This document shows positions 57,183 to 64,000 of a DNA stretch of 64,000 nucleotides, piece after piece. The stretch's first letter is position 1. Every line of letters starts with the position of its first letter. Where the stretch lies: assembly GCA_031291615.1 (NCBI GenBank), contig JARLIS010000019.1, positions 24,768-88,767 of the forward strand, given 5' to 3'. The notes beneath the pieces are model-generated. The model was not told the DNA's origin. It did no database searches and was given only the letters and a program-made list of their open reading frames with translations. Source of the stretch: Parvibaculum sp. (GTDB taxonomy: Bacteria > Pseudomonadota > Alphaproteobacteria > Parvibaculales > Parvibaculaceae). The position numbers were made by a program, and so were the translations under genes.

Positions 57183-58517
57183 ATGCATTCAAAAACACCC
57201 TTGTGGCATGTGGCTGGACTTGCCGCATTCGCAGCGCTTACCGCCCAATCCGTGCACGCGGCGGGCTTTGCGGTACACGAACAATCGACGTCCGAGCAAG
57301 GCGATGCCTATGCCGGTGTGGCGGCAGGCGGCGAGGATGTGTCCTCCGCCTACTTCAACCCGGCGGCTCTGGCGCTCTTTCCCGGCAAGAACGTCGCCGG
57401 AGGCTTCTCTGTCATAACCGGCAATGTCAGCTTCTCCCCTCAAAGCGCATCGACAGCTTTCGCCACGCCGATCACGGGCGGCGACGGCGGCAATCTCATC
57501 AAGACGGGTTACGTGCCGGCTCTCGCAGGCTCCTGGCAGCTCGACCCTGAATGGTTCATCGGGCTTTCTATCAACGCGCCCTATGGATTTGAAACCGAAG
57601 CGGACAGTGGCTGGATCGGGCGCTATCACGCGCTCGGCTCCCGGCTCCGTTCCGTCGAGATAAGCCCCATGGTGGCCTGGAAACCCGTGGATTGGGTTTC
57701 CTTCGGCGCCGGCTTTCGCGCCATGTACATCGACGCCCGGCTTTCAAGCGCCATCGACATTGGCACCGCGAGCGGCGGCCTGTTCACGCCTGGCGATCCG
57801 GCCAATGACAGTCTCGTTTCCGTCAAGGGCTCCGATTGGGCCTATGGGTTCACCCTTGGCACCCTGCTGACGCCCCTGCCCGGTTTTCGCGTCGGCATCG
57901 GCTATCGCTCGAAAATGGATGTGAACCTCAAGGGCGATGCCGACTTCACGCTCAGCCCTGCGGGCCAAGCGCTGTCGGCGCTGTCCGGCCAGCTCGTCGA
58001 TACAGGCGCAAGCGCGGCGATAACCCTGCCGCAAATGATCACCTTCGGCGTCGAGAAAGACATTGGCTCTCAATGGACAGTCGGCGCGGAAGCGGATTGG
58101 ACCCAATGGAGCAAGTTCAAGACACTGACCATCCAATTCGACAATCCGTTGCAGGCGGCCGATGTCACGAACGAAAACTGGCGCGATAGCTGGTTTCTGT
58201 CGCTCGGCGCAACCTATCGGCCTGACGACAGATGGATATTGCGGACGGGCGTCGCCTATGACGAAGGCATCGACAGTTCCAGCAGCTACCGCACGCCGCG
58301 CATTCCAGACTCGGATCGTTACTGGGCCTCGCTCGGCGCCGGCTACAAGTTGACCCCCAGCGCGACGATCAATGCGGGCTATACGCATATTTTCGCGCCG
58401 AACAGCACCATCTCGCAATCGGTCTCGGACCCCAACAATCAGTTGCGCGGCAACCTGTCGGGCACGGTCGACGCTTCGGCCGACGTCATCAACGTGGGCT
58501 TCTCGACGACATTCTGA
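57183..58517 (+). CDS. FadL/OmpP1-family outer-membrane transport protein
   Basis: 444 residues from ATG 57183 (ggagg upstream). Signal peptide ends SVHA; the mature N-terminus AGFAVHEQSTSEQGDAYAG is the FadL hatch motif with NPAALALF, and the protein ends in a C-terminal Phe (NVGFSTTF), typical of outer-membrane beta-barrels. FadL channels long-chain fatty acids and aromatic hydrocarbons across the outer membrane. Confidence 0.93.
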   Translation: MHSKTPLWHVAGLAAFAALTAQSVHAAGFAVHEQSTSEQGDAYAGVAAGGEDVSSAYFNPAALALFPGKNVAGGFSVITGNVSFSPQSASTAFATPITGGDGGNLIKTGYVPALAGSWQLDPEWFIGLSINAPYGFETEADSGWIGRYHALGSRLRSVEISPMVAWKPVDWVSFGAGFRAMYIDARLSSAIDIGTASGGLFTPGDPANDSLVSVKGSDWAYGFTLGTLLTPLPGFRVGIGYRSKMDVNLKGDADFTLSPAGQALSALSGQLVDTGASAAITLPQMITFGVEKDIGSQWTVGAEADWTQWSKFKTLTIQFDNPLQAADVTNENWRDSWFLSLGATYRPDDRWILRTGVAYDEGIDSSSSYRTPRIPDSDRYWASLGAGYKLTPSATINAGYTHIFAPNSTISQSVSDPNNQLRGNLSGTVDASADVINVGFSTTF

Positions 58518-58530
58518 CGCCGGCGTTTGA

Positions 58531-59124
58531 TCAGTCGGCGGCCTGAAAGAATTTCAGCTTCGCTTCCTTGATCGCCTTGGTCTTGGCGGTCCAGGCCTTG
58601 ATCGCGGCCTCGGCGCGGGAGCCTTCCTCGGCCATGATCTCGTCGTGCTTCTCGTCCTTCAGCGTGATCTCGCAGGCAAGCCCGTTCGGATCGAAGAAAT
58701 AGACGGAATGGCAGAAGTGATGGTTGATCGGCCCGAACACCGGCACCTTCGCTTCGCCAAGCCGTTTGATGAAGGCGTCGAGCTCGTCCTTCGTCTCAAC
58801 CTCGAAGGCGAAGTGATAATCCTTGATCCCGTCTTTCATCTGGAAGACGTCGTCGGAGGCGCTGGTCGGCTCGTCGAAGAAAGCGATGAAATTGCCGTCG
58901 CCCATCTCGAAAAAGAGATGCATGAACGGACGATCCTGTCCGCCCGGATCGCGGTCGAAGGCGAGCGCGGCCGAAGGCTTCAGCCCGAGAAGATCGACAT
59001 AGAACTTCTTCGTCTCCTCCGCATCGCGGCAACGATAGGCGATGTGGTGGAAGCCCTTGATTTTCGGCGCCGCGGTCTTCGCATCGTTGATGTGAGCGAC
59101 CGTGCCAAGCATTTCATTGCTCAT
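58531..59124 (-). CDS. VOC-family (glyoxalase/bleomycin/extradiol-like) protein
   Basis: 197 residues from ATG 59124 (ggagga upstream). The metal triad is intact: His in GFHHIAYRC, His in DYHFAFEVE and Glu in LACEITLKD. The FYVDLLGLKPS segment is typical of single-domain VOC dioxygenase- or glyoxalase-like proteins. A charged helical C-terminus (about 150-197) is an addition. Activity unknown. Confidence 0.85.
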   Translation of the reverse strand: MSNEMLGTVAHINDAKTAAPKIKGFHHIAYRCRDAEETKKFYVDLLGLKPSAALAFDRDPGGQDRPFMHLFFEMGDGNFIAFFDEPTSASDDVFQMKDGIKDYHFAFEVETKDELDAFIKRLGEAKVPVFGPINHHFCHSVYFFDPNGLACEITLKDEKHDEIMAEEGSRAEAAIKAWTAKTKAIKEAKLKFFQAAD

Positions 59125-59207
59125 ACCATCTCCTCCCAGAGTTGAATGGCTTTCCTCAAGGCTACGCCCCTGCCCGAGTTTTGGCTAGACCCCAGTCCAG
59201 CGGGAAT

Positions 59208-59966
59208 CTAGCGCGGATCGCGGGCGAAAATGGCCTCGAGGCTCGTCATGTTCATGCCGTGCTTGACGTAGTTGTAGGGCGTCACATTGACGGATTTGAC
59301 GATGGCTCGCTGGATTTCCGTGCCGACGCTTCCGTCCGCACGCGGCACCATGTCGAAGTCGATGACATTGATGCAGGCCGGGTCCTGTTCGAAGGCCTGC
59401 ACGGCCTTGAGGCCGCTTCCCTTGGCGCCCAGCGTTGCCCAGCCGAGGATCAGTCGGTTGATGCCTTCATGCGCGGCGATCAGCATGGTGTGCCAGCCGG
59501 GCTCGGCCAGTAGCCGCTTCACGCTGGCCACGGCCCGCCTCTCGGCATCGGCAAACACCTCCCCGCCTTGCAGCATGGTCGCACCGGGATCGGCCGCCGC
59601 CTCGAAGTGGAATGTCATCTGCGCGGCAAGTTCCGCCCGGCTCATCGGCGTCGTGAAATGCCCGCCGTGAATCTCGACAAGGTCGCCCTCGACTTCGAGC
59701 GCGGGCGCGGCACCCGCAGGCTGCTCGGCAAGCACGCGCTCCGCCGTCTGCCGCGTGCGCGGTACGCCCGAGCAGATCGCCCGATCGAAGCGCACATGTG
59801 CGAGCGCGAGACCCGCCGCCGTCGCCTGCGTCTGTCCAAGCGGCGTCAGCGGCACCACTTTCGTGTCGCCGCCCGCCGCCTGGATTTCCTTGCCGAAGTA
59901 ATCGACATGGCCGTGACGCATCAGATAGATGCGCCGCCGTCCCGTCGTGCCCGGAAGTACGCTCAA
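59208..59966 (-). CDS. Histidine phosphatase (phosphoglycerate mutase-like)
   Basis: 252 residues from TTG 59966, whose TTGA overlaps the stop of the CoA-transferase gene. RHG motif [14 protein letters not shown] near residue 16, [15 protein letters not shown], and the second catalytic His in [12 protein letters not shown]. Its coupling to a CaiB-type gene is unusual for a general phosphatase. Confidence 0.87.
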   Translation of the reverse strand: MSVLPGTTGRRRIYLMRHGHVDYFGKEIQAAGGDTKVVPLTPLGQTQATAAGLALAHVRFDRAICSGVPRTRQTAERVLAEQPAGAAPALEVEGDLVEIHGGHFTTPMSRAELAAQMTFHFEAAADPGATMLQGGEVFADAERRAVASVKRLLAEPGWHTMLIAAHEGINRLILGWATLGAKGSGLKAVQAFEQDPACINVIDFDMVPRADGSVGTEIQRAIVKSVNVTPYNYVKHGMNMTSLEAIFARDPR

Positions 59967-61093
59967 ATCGCTTCCGCCTTTTTCAGCCCGTCAATCTCGC
60001 CGTCCGAAAAGCCCCAGCCCTTCAGCACATTGAGCGTGTCCGCGCCCACCTGCGGCGCGGGGCCGTCGATCTTCGAGACGGTGCGCGAGAAACGCGGCGC
60101 GATGTTCGGCTGCGCCACGCCGTCGATCTCGACGATGGTTTCGCGCGCCTTGTTGTGGGGATGGTCCTTGGCTTCCTTGATCGACAGCACGGGCGCAAAG
60201 CAGATGTCCGTGCCTTCCATGATCGCGCACCACTCGTCGCGCGTCTTGGTCTTGAAGACGCCTTCGATCTTCTTCTTCATCTCCGGCCACTTCGCGCCGT
60301 CCATCTGGTGATCCCAGATCTCTTCCTTGAGGCCCGCCTTCTCGCGCAGGATGGCGTAGAACTGCGGCTCGATGGAACCGATGGAAATCCACTTGCCGTC
60401 CTTTGTCTCATAGGTGTCGTAGAAGTGCGCGCCGCCATCTAGAAGATTGGTGCCGTGCTCTTCCTTCCACATGCCGGAGGCCGAGAAGCCGTAGAACATC
60501 GCCATCAGCGAGGTCGCGCCGTCGGTCATGGCCGCGTCCACAACCTGGCCCTTGCCGGACCTGTTCGCCTCGACCAGCGCCGCGAGCATGCCCATCGCGA
60601 GATAGAGCGCGCCGCCGCCGAAATCTCCGACGAGGTTGAGCGGCGGAACCGGCTTTTCGCCCGGACGGCCGATCGCATGAAGCGCGCCCGTCAGCGAGAT
60701 GTAGTTGATGTCGTGTCCGGCGGCGAGCGCCAGCGGCCCCGTCTGACCCCAGCCGGTCATGCGGCCATAGACGAGTCTCGGATTGCGCTTCAGGCAGACA
60801 TCCGGCCCGAGGCCCAGCCGCTCCATCACGCCGGGGCGGAAACCCTCCTGTAGAATGTCGGCCTTCTCGATCAGCTTCAGGCAGGTCTCGACAGCTTCCG
60901 GCTTCTTCAGGTCGAGCGCGATCGACTGCTTGCCGCGGCTGGAGATTTCATACTTCGAACCGCCGCGCGCGCCCTTGCGGTCGATGCGAACGACTTCCGC
61001 GCCCATGTCGGCGAGAAGCATGCCGCAGAAAGGCCCCGGTCCGATGCCTGCGAATTCCACGACCTTGACGCCGTTCAGCGGCCCGCTACCCAT
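59963..61093 (-). CDS. CaiB/BaiF CoA-transferase family, alpha-methylacyl-CoA racemase-like
   Basis: 376 residues from ATG 61093 (agggag upstream; the frame stays open far upstream without meaning). [33 protein letters not shown], and [18 protein letters not shown] with [18 protein letters not shown] match AMACR, with the catalytic His/Asp pair of racemases, rather than a generic CoA-transferase. It epimerises 2-methylacyl-CoA for beta-oxidation of branched chains. Confidence 0.9.
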   Translation of the reverse strand: MGSGPLNGVKVVEFAGIGPGPFCGMLLADMGAEVVRIDRKGARGGSKYEISSRGKQSIALDLKKPEAVETCLKLIEKADILQEGFRPGVMERLGLGPDVCLKRNPRLVYGRMTGWGQTGPLALAAGHDINYISLTGALHAIGRPGEKPVPPLNLVGDFGGGALYLAMGMLAALVEANRSGKGQVVDAAMTDGATSLMAMFYGFSASGMWKEEHGTNLLDGGAHFYDTYETKDGKWISIGSIEPQFYAILREKAGLKEEIWDHQMDGAKWPEMKKKIEGVFKTKTRDEWCAIMEGTDICFAPVLSIKEAKDHPHNKARETIVEIDGVAQPNIAPRFSRTVSKIDGPAPQVGADTLNVLKGWGFSDGEIDGLKKAEAI

Positions 61094-61234
61094 GTCTCGC
61101 TCCCTTGATTTGTCAGTTGTTGCCGTCCGTTTTAGCCGCTCGCGCGCGAGGCGTAAACGGTGCCGCGCATGACGTAGGGGCGGCTTGGACGGCTCCCCTT
61201 GCCTCCTGCAAGCCCGAACCTTACAAACGGAGCC

Positions 61235-62791
61235 ATGTCGCTCCTGACGCCAAAAATCGCCCGCGGTTACACCGGCGAGCTGCCGCCTCCGCGCTTCAAT
61301 CTTGCGCGCTATTGCCTTGCCGCGAGCGCCGCCGCGACGCCGGACAAGGTCGCCTTGATCGTCGTGTCGGATGCCGGTGCGTCGCTCGACGCCGCCGAGC
61401 GCTGGACCTATGCGAGCCTCGACGATGCCGTCCGCCGCATCGCCGCCGGCCTTCTTGCCGAAGGCTTCAAGCCCGGCGAGCGGCTGATGATCCGCATGCC
61501 CAATACGAGCGACTATGCGCTCCTCTTCTTCGGCGCCATCGCGGCCGGCCTCGTGCCGCTGCCTTCCTCGTCGCAGCTCACCGAAGGCGAAGCCGAGTTC
61601 CTGCTTTCCGATTCCGCCGCCTCCGCCATCGCCATCGAAGGCGGCATGACGATCGACGCCCACGGCGTCCGCATCATCGACGAGACGGTAATCGCGCGGC
61701 TGAAATCTCACGCGCCGCTCGCCGACTATGCCGACACCAACGCCAACGATCCGGCCTTCCTCGTCTATACCTCGGGCACCAGCGGCCGCCCCAAGGGCGT
61801 GCTACATGCGCAGCGCAGCGCCTGGGGCCGCCGCCCCATGTATCGGGGCTGGTACGGCATCTCCCCCGCCGACACCGTGCTCCATGCGGGCGCCTTCAAC
61901 TGGACCTACACGCTCGGCGTCGGCCTCACCGACCCCTGGGCGAACGGCGCGACGACCGTTCTCTACAACGGCGAGAAAGACGTGCAGGTCTGGCCGAAAC
62001 TTCTTGAACGCACCCGCGCGACGCTATTCGCCGCCGTGCCGACGCTCTATCGCCAGATCCTGAAATATTGCGACCTCTCCGCGCATGACCTTTCAGCCCT
62101 GCGCCACGGCCTCACTGCCGGCGAAGCGCTTTCGCCCGCGCTGCTCGATCATTGGCGCGAGGCGACGGGCAAGAACCTCTACGAAGCGCTCGGCATGTCC
62201 GAATGCTCGACCTATATCTCGACCGGTCCCGGCATGGACATTCGTGCAGGCAGTCCCGGCAGGCCGCAGCCGGGCCGCTGCGTTGCAGCCCTGCCGCTCG
62301 ACGGCGGCACGGAGCCGCTTCCGCCCGGCGAAACGGGTTTGCTCGCCGTCCATCGCAGCGATCCGGGCCTCATGCTCGGATATTGGCGTCGCCCCGACGA
62401 GGAACAAGACGTCTATCGCGGCGAATGGTTCATCGGCGGCGATCTCGCCTCCTTCGACGCCGACGGCTACATGTGGTTTCAGGGCCGCGCCGACGACGTG
62501 ATGAACGCGATGGGCTATCGCGTCTCACCGCAGGAAGTTGAAGCGGCGCTAAGCGCCCATCCCGACATTGCCGAAGTCGCGGTGACGGAAGTGCATGTGC
62601 GCGAGGATGTCAGCATCATCGCGGCCTTCGTCGTTCCGAAGGAAGGCCACGCGCGCGATGCGCAATCGATCATGGCTTTCGCCGAGGCGCACCTAGCCGC
62701 CTACAAGCGCCCGCGCGAAATCATTTTCATGGACAGTCTTCCGCGTACCGCCAACGACAAGGTCACGCGGCGCAAACTCGCTCAGCGATAA
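61235..62791 (+). CDS. AMP-forming acyl/aryl-CoA ligase 2
   Basis: 518 residues from ATG 61235, cggagcc just upstream. P-loop [14 protein letters not shown]5 [11 protein letters not shown], and the A10 Lys in [13 protein letters not shown]. Its N-terminus ([21 protein letters not shown]) resembles benzoate/fatty-acid-CoA ligases. Divergent from the AMACR-like gene, so both may handle the same acid. Confidence 0.9.
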   Translation: MSLLTPKIARGYTGELPPPRFNLARYCLAASAAATPDKVALIVVSDAGASLDAAERWTYASLDDAVRRIAAGLLAEGFKPGERLMIRMPNTSDYALLFFGAIAAGLVPLPSSSQLTEGEAEFLLSDSAASAIAIEGGMTIDAHGVRIIDETVIARLKSHAPLADYADTNANDPAFLVYTSGTSGRPKGVLHAQRSAWGRRPMYRGWYGISPADTVLHAGAFNWTYTLGVGLTDPWANGATTVLYNGEKDVQVWPKLLERTRATLFAAVPTLYRQILKYCDLSAHDLSALRHGLTAGEALSPALLDHWREATGKNLYEALGMSECSTYISTGPGMDIRAGSPGRPQPGRCVAALPLDGGTEPLPPGETGLLAVHRSDPGLMLGYWRRPDEEQDVYRGEWFIGGDLASFDADGYMWFQGRADDVMNAMGYRVSPQEVEAALSAHPDIAEVAVTEVHVREDVSIIAAFVVPKEGHARDAQSIMAFAEAHLAAYKRPREIIFMDSLPRTANDKVTRRKLAQR

Positions 62792-63003
62792 GCGGTGGGC
62801 TCCACGGTCGTGGTCGTCATCGCGGCGGGTTCGAGCCGCTGCCTGCCATGCATCGCGTCATAGGCCTGGTTTGCCGCGGCGCTGACTTCCTGCACCTGCT
62901 CGAGACGCATCCAAAGCGCCGAGAACGCTGTCGCCGGTGTGGTTTGCACCGCCCAGACGCAGATCAGAAAGCCCGCCACGGCGCCGATTGCAAAATTCGT
63001 CAT
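62782..63003 (-). CDS. Small membrane-anchored hypothetical protein
   Basis: 73 residues from ATG 63003; the 3' end overlaps the CoA-ligase stop by ten bases. One membrane helix (FAIGAVAGFLICVWAV) and a hydrophilic tail with LEQVQEVSAAANQAYDAMHGRQR. The ribosome site is poor (gggtgtgac). Could be a real small anchor protein; not recognised. Confidence 0.5.
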   Translation of the reverse strand: MTNFAIGAVAGFLICVWAVQTTPATAFSALWMRLEQVQEVSAAANQAYDAMHGRQRLEPAAMTTTTVEPTAYR

Positions 63004-63139
63004 GTCACACCCGCAGAAGTGCGAAACGCCCCACTTCACTCATTGTGTGATACAGCGGTTTCACTTGGCAAGTGACTGTTTTGTCGAGAAGAATCGACTG
63101 TGCCGAATCGGCACGTAATCGGCCGGCATTCTCCGGAAA

Positions 63140-63904
63140 TCAGAGCGACTGGCCGTCATCCGCCGTGAAAAGCGAGCCCGTGATGAAGCGCGCATGATCG
63201 GATGCGAGCAGCAGCAGCGTGCCGTCGAGGTCGGATTCAACGCCGAGCCGCCGGCGCGGGAAACTCTTGATCTGCTTCTGGCCGCCTTCGGTGTGGAACC
63301 AGTCCGAGTTCAGTTCCGTTTCGATGAAGCCCGGGCACATCGCATTGACGTTGATGTTCTTGCGCGCCCATTCCTTCGCCAGCGACTTCGTCATCATCGC
63401 AATCGCCGCCTTGGTCATGCAGTAGATGGTGAGGCCGGGAAGCTGCGTGAAAGCGCCGATGGAGGCGATGTTGATGATGCGCCCGCCCTCGCCGCGCGCC
63501 AGCATCCGCTTGCCCACCGCCTGCGCCATGAAGAAGGCGCCGCGCACATTCGTATCGAACATGGTGTCGTAGCCTTCGGGCGTCACTTCATGCGCCATCG
63601 CCTCGACATTCATGCCCGCATTGTTGACAAGAATGTTCACCGGCCCGAGGCCCGTCTCGGCGCTTTCGACGCAAGCCTCGATGCTCCTGGCGTCGGTCAC
63701 GTCGAGCGCGATCGGCAGCGCGCGTCCGCCCAAAGCCTCGATTTCGGCCTTCAGCGTTTCCAGCCGGTCCACCCGCCGTCCGGTTATCGCAACGGAAGCG
63801 CCCGCTTTCGCCAGCACCAGCGCGAAACGCCGTCCAAGCCCGCTTGTCGCCCCCGTCACCAGCGCGGTCTTGCCCGTCAGGTCAAAGTAGGAGATCGCAT
63901 TCAT
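63140..63904 (-). CDS. Short-chain dehydrogenase/reductase (FabG-like)
   Basis: 254 residues. Cofactor motif TGATSGLGRRF, NNAGMN, and catalytic Ser/Tyr/Lys in NIASIGAFTQLPGLTIYCMTK are present, and the end (FITGSLFTADDGQSL) is typical of classical SDRs. It could reduce a 3-oxoacyl-CoA/ACP or a hydroxy acid; substrate unknown. Confidence 0.9.
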   Translation of the reverse strand: MNAISYFDLTGKTALVTGATSGLGRRFALVLAKAGASVAITGRRVDRLETLKAEIEALGGRALPIALDVTDARSIEACVESAETGLGPVNILVNNAGMNVEAMAHEVTPEGYDTMFDTNVRGAFFMAQAVGKRMLARGEGGRIINIASIGAFTQLPGLTIYCMTKAAIAMMTKSLAKEWARKNINVNAMCPGFIETELNSDWFHTEGGQKQIKSFPRRRLGVESDLDGTLLLLASDHARFITGSLFTADDGQSL

Positions 63905-63956
63905 TCTAAACTCGATTTTCGATGCGGCGGTATCAAGGGTTGGAACGTACCGAGGA

Positions 63957-64000
63957 TCAAATGACTCCAGCGGTGAGAAGGGCGCGGACGGTGAGGTCGA
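63957..64000 (-). CDS. Possible C-terminal end of an off-window gene
   Basis: On the minus strand a frame reads DLTVRALLTAGVI and stops at 63957-63959. It may be the last residues of a gene beginning beyond the window, in tandem with the SDR gene. Too short to identify. Confidence 0.25.
   Translation of the reverse strand, partial: DLTVRALLTAGVI

Noticed and set aside
61094..61711. Upstream extension of the CaiB-type frame
   Set aside because: It has no homology-like sequence and is antisense to the CoA-ligase gene; ATG 61093 has a good ribosome site and the family N-terminus.

Overview
The window is high-G+C DNA from an alphaproteobacterium. The gene order ntrB-ntrC-ntrY-ntrX-(D-amino acid aminotransferase)-hfq-hflX, followed by mazG, is typical of Hyphomicrobiales-type genomes. 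Together with the many genes for aromatic, acyl-CoA and hydrophobic-substrate metabolism, it suggests a Parvibaculum-like hydrocarbon or surfactant degrader. That assignment is an inference from synteny and protein style; no database was searched.

Layout. 1-12.9 kb: nitrogen two-component systems NtrBC (NtrB cut by the window edge) and NtrYX, separated by a lower-G+C membrane-protein gene; then a PLP aminotransferase, Hfq, HflX, an inositol-phosphatase-like enzyme, MazG, a metallo-hydrolase, and HU. 13.1-22 kb: RidA, then a compact catabolic operon (Rieske dioxygenase alpha and beta, cis-diol dehydrogenase, extradiol dioxygenase, C-C hydrolase, hydratase, acylating acetaldehyde dehydrogenase, aldolase) with an AraC-type regulator at its end. 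It encodes a complete route from an aromatic ring to pyruvate and acetyl-CoA, but carries no ferredoxin or reductase for the dioxygenase. 22-26.4 kb: a second AraC regulator divergent from a DadA-like FAD oxidoreductase, then two secreted proteins of unknown function, one an extreme Leu-Pro repeat protein.

26.4-35.1 kb (minus strand): a housekeeping and cell-wall run, rlpA, D,D-carboxypeptidase, tmk, an LytM/M23 protein with a substituted zinc ligand, holB, metG, tatD, and a PhnP-like hydrolase. 35.3-38.8 kb: MmgE/PrpD protein, small membrane protein, DHA2 transporter. 38.8-40.0 kb: tRNA-Ser(TGA), whose 3' end is duplicated about 1.08 kb downstream; the 15-bp direct repeats enclose one HNH-endonuclease gene, so this looks like a minimal or decayed integrated element.

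40-52.5 kb: small metabolic genes, a tandem pair of secreted six-cysteine proteins, a glutathione transferase, two paralogous MFS carriers around a gamma-carbonic-anhydrase-like protein, a malyl-CoA-lyase-like enzyme, a four-repeat membrane protein, an Old Yellow Enzyme, a YdjC-type deacetylase, HspQ, a hexapeptide acyltransferase and an IalB-like protein. 52.6-64 kb: an orphan YejA-type binding protein, a nitronate-monooxygenase/CoA-ligase/FadL group, a VOC-fold protein, a phosphoglycerate-mutase-like phosphatase overlapping an AMACR/CaiB-type CoA-transferase, a second acyl-CoA ligase and SDRs. This last part reads as uptake, CoA activation and oxidation of hydrophobic acids. No rRNA, CRISPR array, insertion sequence or prophage was seen. 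Apart from those described, no gene-free stretch exceeds about 300 bases.
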